Part shown: one piece after another, positions 5,267 through 7,598 of the stretch
Numbering within the stretch: the stretch's first letter is position 1
Layout: every line of letters begins with the position of its first letter
Assembly: GCA_934646965.1 (NCBI GenBank)
Contig: CAKUEZ010000092.1
Location: 1-7,598, forward strand
Reading direction: 5' to 3'
Length of the DNA: 7,598 nt
Source of the DNA: an uncultured Collinsella sp.
GTDB lineage: Bacteria; Actinomycetota; Coriobacteriia; Coriobacteriales; Coriobacteriaceae
Notes under the pieces: generated by a model
The model's database searches: none
The model's input: the letters and a program-made list of their open reading frames with translations, nothing else
Told to the model about the DNA's origin: nothing
Program-made: the position numbers and the translations under genes

Positions 5267-6205
5267 ATGGTGCAGGGCGCCAAACATATGAAGAGCAACA
5301 ACGCCGTGGATAACGGTGGCTCAAGCCCCCAGCCCAAACCTCAACCAAAGCCCAAGCGTCGTCGCAAGCGGCTGCCGCGCTGGGCCGACCGGCTCATCAC
5401 TATCGTCATCATCCTTATTGGCGTGGGCCTTATGACTTGGCCGTGGATCTTGGACCGGCTCGAGGCCTCGGGCGTGTTCAACCAGATCAGCACCGTGTCC
5501 AGCACGGTGGATGCGCTTTCGGAAGAGGAGCGCGAGCGCATTCTGCTGCAGGCACGCTCCTTTAACGAGCAGCTAGCTGGCGAGGCCACCGAACTTCCCG
5601 CCGACCAGATCGAACCCTACGATCAGCAGCTCATCTTTGACCGCGACCCCATGATGAGTTGGGTCGAGATCCCCTCCATCGACGTGAGCATGCCCATCTA
5701 CCACGGCACAAGCGAGGAGGTCCTTATGGCGGGCGTCGGCCACCTGGAGGGCACGAGCCTGCCGGTGGGCGGCGCCTCGACGCATTGCGTGCTCACCGCG
5801 CACTCGGGCATGCGCAACCTGAGCATGTTCGACGACATTCATTCGCTGGAGCCCGGCGACCTGGTGCTGCTGCACACCATGAACAAGACGCTTGCCTACA
5901 AGATGGTCGACTCCGAGGTCGTGCTGCCCGAGGAGATGGAGTCGCTGACCATCGAGCCCGGCGCCGACAAGGTGACACTCGTCACCTGCACGCCCTACGG
6001 CGTGAACGACCATCGCCTGCTGGTACATTGCGTGCGCACCAAGTACAACAAGAAGGACGTCGACAAGCAAAAGTCGCTGGCCGGCCGCCACTGGGGCAAG
6101 CGCGAGTTCGCCGTGCTCATCGTGGTCGTGGCCATTCTGCTGTTGCTGCTGGACATCGTCATCCACGCGATCCGAAAGCGCCGCAAGGCCAAGGCCTCGG
6201 CATAA
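5267..6205 (+). CDS. srtC: Class C sortase (pilus-assembling transpeptidase)
   Basis: A 312-residue membrane protein that should join pilin subunits through isopeptide bonds after cutting their LPxTG-type motifs. Residues 1-42 are a cytoplasmic Pro/Lys/Arg-rich tail, and 43-60 begin the first membrane span. The catalytic domain contains WVEIPSIDVSMPIYHGTSEE, GVGHLEGTSLPVGG and the catalytic His179 in LTAHSGM. Cys241 lies in TLVTCTPYGVNDHRLLV, with Arg250 completing the triad. A second span (281-302) and a basic tail end the protein. The TCTPYG motif, two membrane spans and HLEGTSLPVGG point to class C rather than A, B, D or E. The lid motif DPF/DPW usual in class C enzymes is not evident: the region before the barrel has LPADQIEPYDQQL and then DPMM. 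Its likely substrates are the two pilins at 1-2442, though a terminator, the small-gene repeats and the AbiE-like pair lie between, so it must have its own promoter. No convincing promoter was found. Confidence 0.93.
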   Translation: MVQGAKHMKSNNAVDNGGSSPQPKPQPKPKRRRKRLPRWADRLITIVIILIGVGLMTWPWILDRLEASGVFNQISTVSSTVDALSEEERERILLQARSFNEQLAGEATELPADQIEPYDQQLIFDRDPMMSWVEIPSIDVSMPIYHGTSEEVLMAGVGHLEGTSLPVGGASTHCVLTAHSGMRNLSMFDDIHSLEPGDLVLLHTMNKTLAYKMVDSEVVLPEEMESLTIEPGADKVTLVTCTPYGVNDHRLLVHCVRTKYNKKDVDKQKSLAGRHWGKREFAVLIVVVAILLLLLDIVIHAIRKRRKAKASA

Positions 6206-6218
6206 GGCGTCACCCAGA

Positions 6219-6253
6219 ACCACCACAATGGGGACAGGCACCTTTGTGGTGGT
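6219..6253 (+). repeat. Palindromic element around GGGGACAGGCACC
   Basis: ACCACCACAA (6219-6228) and TTGTGGTGGT (6244-6253) form a perfect 10-bp stem around a 15-nt loop containing GGGGACAGGCACC. From memory, that core recurs as short palindromic repeats in several bacterial genomes, sometimes near REP-type transposases. I cannot confirm this here, and no transposase is in the window. It starts 13 nt after the sortase stop. Confidence 0.6.
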
Positions 6254-6263
6254 CGGGGCTTCC

Positions 6264-6330
6264 AAACCGTCCCAACATTCGATGAAAATCGCGATTTTGC
6301 CGAAAAACGTCGAATGTTGGGACGGTTTTT
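6264..6330 (+). terminator. Long perfect inverted repeat, probable sortase terminator
   Basis: A 19-bp perfect stem has left arm 6264-6282 (starting AAACCGTCCC) and right arm 6310-6328 (ending GGGACGGTTT). The right arm runs into a five-T tract. The 27-nt loop holds its own palindrome, AAAATCGCGATTTT (6285-6298). The T tract is only on the + strand, which fits termination after the sortase. The arms are longer than most terminators and the loop is large, so it may also be a mobile palindromic repeat used as a terminator. Confidence 0.7.
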
Positions 6331-6449
6331 GTTGCAGGTGGAACGGTTTTCGCCGCAGGTCCGCCGAACCGCGCCCTGCCAACCCGCCGTCCTCGTTACG
6401 TTTTCGCTGCATTTGGGTAAAGCGCCTGCTCCAAGCCGGCGTTGCCCTG

Positions 6450-6455
6450 TATACT
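6450..6455 (+). promoter_or_regulatory. Likely -10 element of the gatCA operon
   Basis: TATACT lies about 35 bp before the gatC start, giving a short leader. The candidate -35 at 17 bp (TGCTCC, 6427-6432) is poor. The position downstream of the sortase terminator supports a promoter here. Confidence 0.5.
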
Positions 6456-6490
6456 AGAGCGGTTTAACTGTTATGCGGAAGGGAGCGCCT

Positions 6491-6802
6491 ATGGCACTCA
6501 GCGAGAAAGACGTGCGCGGCATCGCCGAGTACGCAAAGATCGCACTGACCGATGACGAGCTCACCCAGATGACGTCCTACATGAACGACGCCGTCCAGAT
6601 GCTCGAGCCCGTCTTGCAATATGACTTGCCCGACGTGGAGCCCACGTTCCATCCCATCGGAAGCCTGTCCAACGTGATGGGCGACGACCTGCGCGAGCCC
6701 GAGCGCGACCTGCCGCTCGACGTTGCGCTGGAGAACGCCGGCAGCGCGCGCGACCGTTACTTCCGCGTGCCGTCCATTTTGGGAGAGGGGGAGAGCGAGT
6801 AA
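6491..6802 (+). CDS. gatC: Glu/Asp-tRNA amidotransferase subunit C
   Basis: A 103-residue protein, close to the usual GatC length of 95-100. GatC stabilises GatA and joins it to GatB in the enzyme that converts Glu-tRNA(Gln) to Gln-tRNA(Gln), and often Asp-tRNA(Asn) to Asn-tRNA(Asn). Family features seen are the N-terminal helix VRGIAEYAKIALTDDELTQM, the central VEPTFHPIGS and the C-terminal region with DDLREPERDLPLDVAL and YFRVPSIL. The start at 6491 follows AAGGGAG (6479-6485) by 5 nt. The upstream in-frame ATG at 6473 would overlap that site and add six unusual residues. The stop overlaps the gatA start by one base (TAATG), so the two are coupled. Confidence 0.93.
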   Translation: MALSEKDVRGIAEYAKIALTDDELTQMTSYMNDAVQMLEPVLQYDLPDVEPTFHPIGSLSNVMGDDLREPERDLPLDVALENAGSARDRYFRVPSILGEGESE

Positions 6803-7598
6803 TGGCGCAGAGCTTCGATTCCCTTACCGCCGCCCAGATCGCCGCGGGCGTTGCCGCCGGCGACTTTACCGCTACCGAGGTGGCTCAGGCCTCCCTTGCC
6901 GCCATCGAGTCGCGCGAGGGTGGGGTCCAGGCATTCCTGCAGGTGTCGCCCGAGCTCGCGCTCGAGGCCGCCGCGCGCGTGGATGCCGACCGTGCCGCCG
7001 GAAAGCCGCTGCCCCCGCTCGCGGGCGTGCCGCTGGCCATCAAGGACAACATGAACCTCGTGGGCACGCGCACCACCTGTGCTTCCCGCATGCTCGAGGA
7101 CTACCAGAGCGTCTACACCGCCACCTGCGTCCAGCGCATGCTCGACGCCGGCTGCCTGCCCATGGGCAAGGCCAACATGGACGAGTTCGCCTTTGGCAGC
7201 TCTACCGAGAGCTCGGCCTTCCACCGTACCAACAACCCCTGGGATACCGAGCGCGTGCCCGGCGGCTCCTCGGGCGGCTCCGCTGCTGCCGTCGCCGCGG
7301 GCGAGGTCGCGCTCTCGCTGGGCTCGGACACCGGCGGCTCCATCCGCCAGCCGGCGGCGCTCTGCGGCGTGGTGGGCCTTAAGCCCACGTATGGCGCCGT
7401 GAGCCGCTACGGCGTGGTGGCCTTTGGCTCGTCGCTCGACCAGGTTGGTCCCTTTGGCCGTACGGTCGAGGACGTCGCGCTGGCCATGAACGCGCTCACC
7501 GGCGCGGGCCACGATCCGTACGACTGCACCAGCCAGGACTGTGCCGTCGACTTTACCGAGCACCTCAACGACAGCATCGAGGGCAAGCGCGTGGGCAT
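6802..7598 (+). CDS. gatA: Glu/Asp-tRNA amidotransferase subunit A (3' end outside window)
   Basis: The first 265 residues of GatA, an amidase-signature enzyme that releases ammonia from glutamine for amidation of misacylated tRNA in the GatCAB complex. The Ser-cisSer-Lys triad is complete: Lys81 in GVPLAIKDNMN, Ser156 in GGSSGGSAAAVAAG and Ser180 in SDTGGSIRQPAAL. Each is two positions later than the residues known in S. aureus GatA (Lys79, Ser154, Ser178). Other conserved blocks are GKANMDEFAFGSS and GLKPTYGAVSRYG. It starts within the gatC stop codon, with a purine-rich GGGGGAGAG stretch just before. The window ends mid-protein, at about residue 265 of a usual ~485. gatB may follow but is not visible. 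Confidence 0.96.
   Translation, partial: MAQSFDSLTAAQIAAGVAAGDFTATEVAQASLAAIESREGGVQAFLQVSPELALEAAARVDADRAAGKPLPPLAGVPLAIKDNMNLVGTRTTCASRMLEDYQSVYTATCVQRMLDAGCLPMGKANMDEFAFGSSTESSAFHRTNNPWDTERVPGGSSGGSAAAVAAGEVALSLGSDTGGSIRQPAALCGVVGLKPTYGAVSRYGVVAFGSSLDQVGPFGRTVEDVALAMNALTGAGHDPYDCTSQDCAVDFTEHLNDSIEGKRVG

Noticed and set aside
5573..6412. 279-codon open frame on the - strand
   Set aside because: It is antisense to the sortase and crosses the 19-bp palindrome; no family features are seen.
6757..7563. 268-codon open frame on the - strand
   Set aside because: It lies opposite gatA, whose catalytic motifs are intact, and its composition is that of a shadow frame.

Overview
The window looks like chromosomal DNA from a GC-rich Gram-positive gut actinobacterium, most likely a Collinsella-like member of the Coriobacteriia. 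The evidence is the high G+C with C/G-rich third codon positions, LPxTG-type pilins beside a class C sortase, and a gatC-gatA pair. The genus is an inference from overall character, not from a search. All supported genes lie on the + strand.

Layout: (1) 1-2442 is the end of a sortase-anchored pilin with a Cna-B-like domain (sorting motif MPSTG), followed by a complete major-pilin-like protein with a signal peptide, an isopeptide D2-like domain, a C-terminal Cna-B-like domain and LPLTG. A strong intrinsic terminator at 2544-2582 closes this unit. (2) 2583-3431 holds a ~250-bp imperfect direct repeat. The second copy carries an intact 49-codon gene for a small membrane peptide with a very basic tail. 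The first copy keeps only its last 32 codons. After each copy lies a series of hairpins, some of whose arms differ between copies by compensatory changes. (3) 3432-5155 is a two-gene unit overlapping by 19 bp: a winged-helix regulator-like protein and an AbiEii-like nucleotidyltransferase. It resembles a type IV (AbiE-like) toxin-antitoxin or phage-defence pair. (4) 5267-6205 is a class C (pilus-assembling) sortase. (5) 6206-6490 holds two palindromic elements, one probably the sortase terminator, and the promoter region of the next operon. (6) 6491-7598 is gatC and the first two thirds of gatA, the GatCAB amidotransferase operon.

How the genes work together: pilins and sortase probably form one pilus locus, with the sortase joining pilin subunits through LPxTG-type motifs. 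The locus is split by the small-gene repeat region and the AbiE-like pair, which look like later arrivals and have different codon use. gatCA is a housekeeping operon that converts misacylated Glu-tRNA(Gln) and/or Asp-tRNA(Asn) and has no functional link to the pilus genes.

The best candidates for something little described are the nucleotidyltransferase pair and the duplicated small basic membrane peptide with its covarying 3' hairpins.
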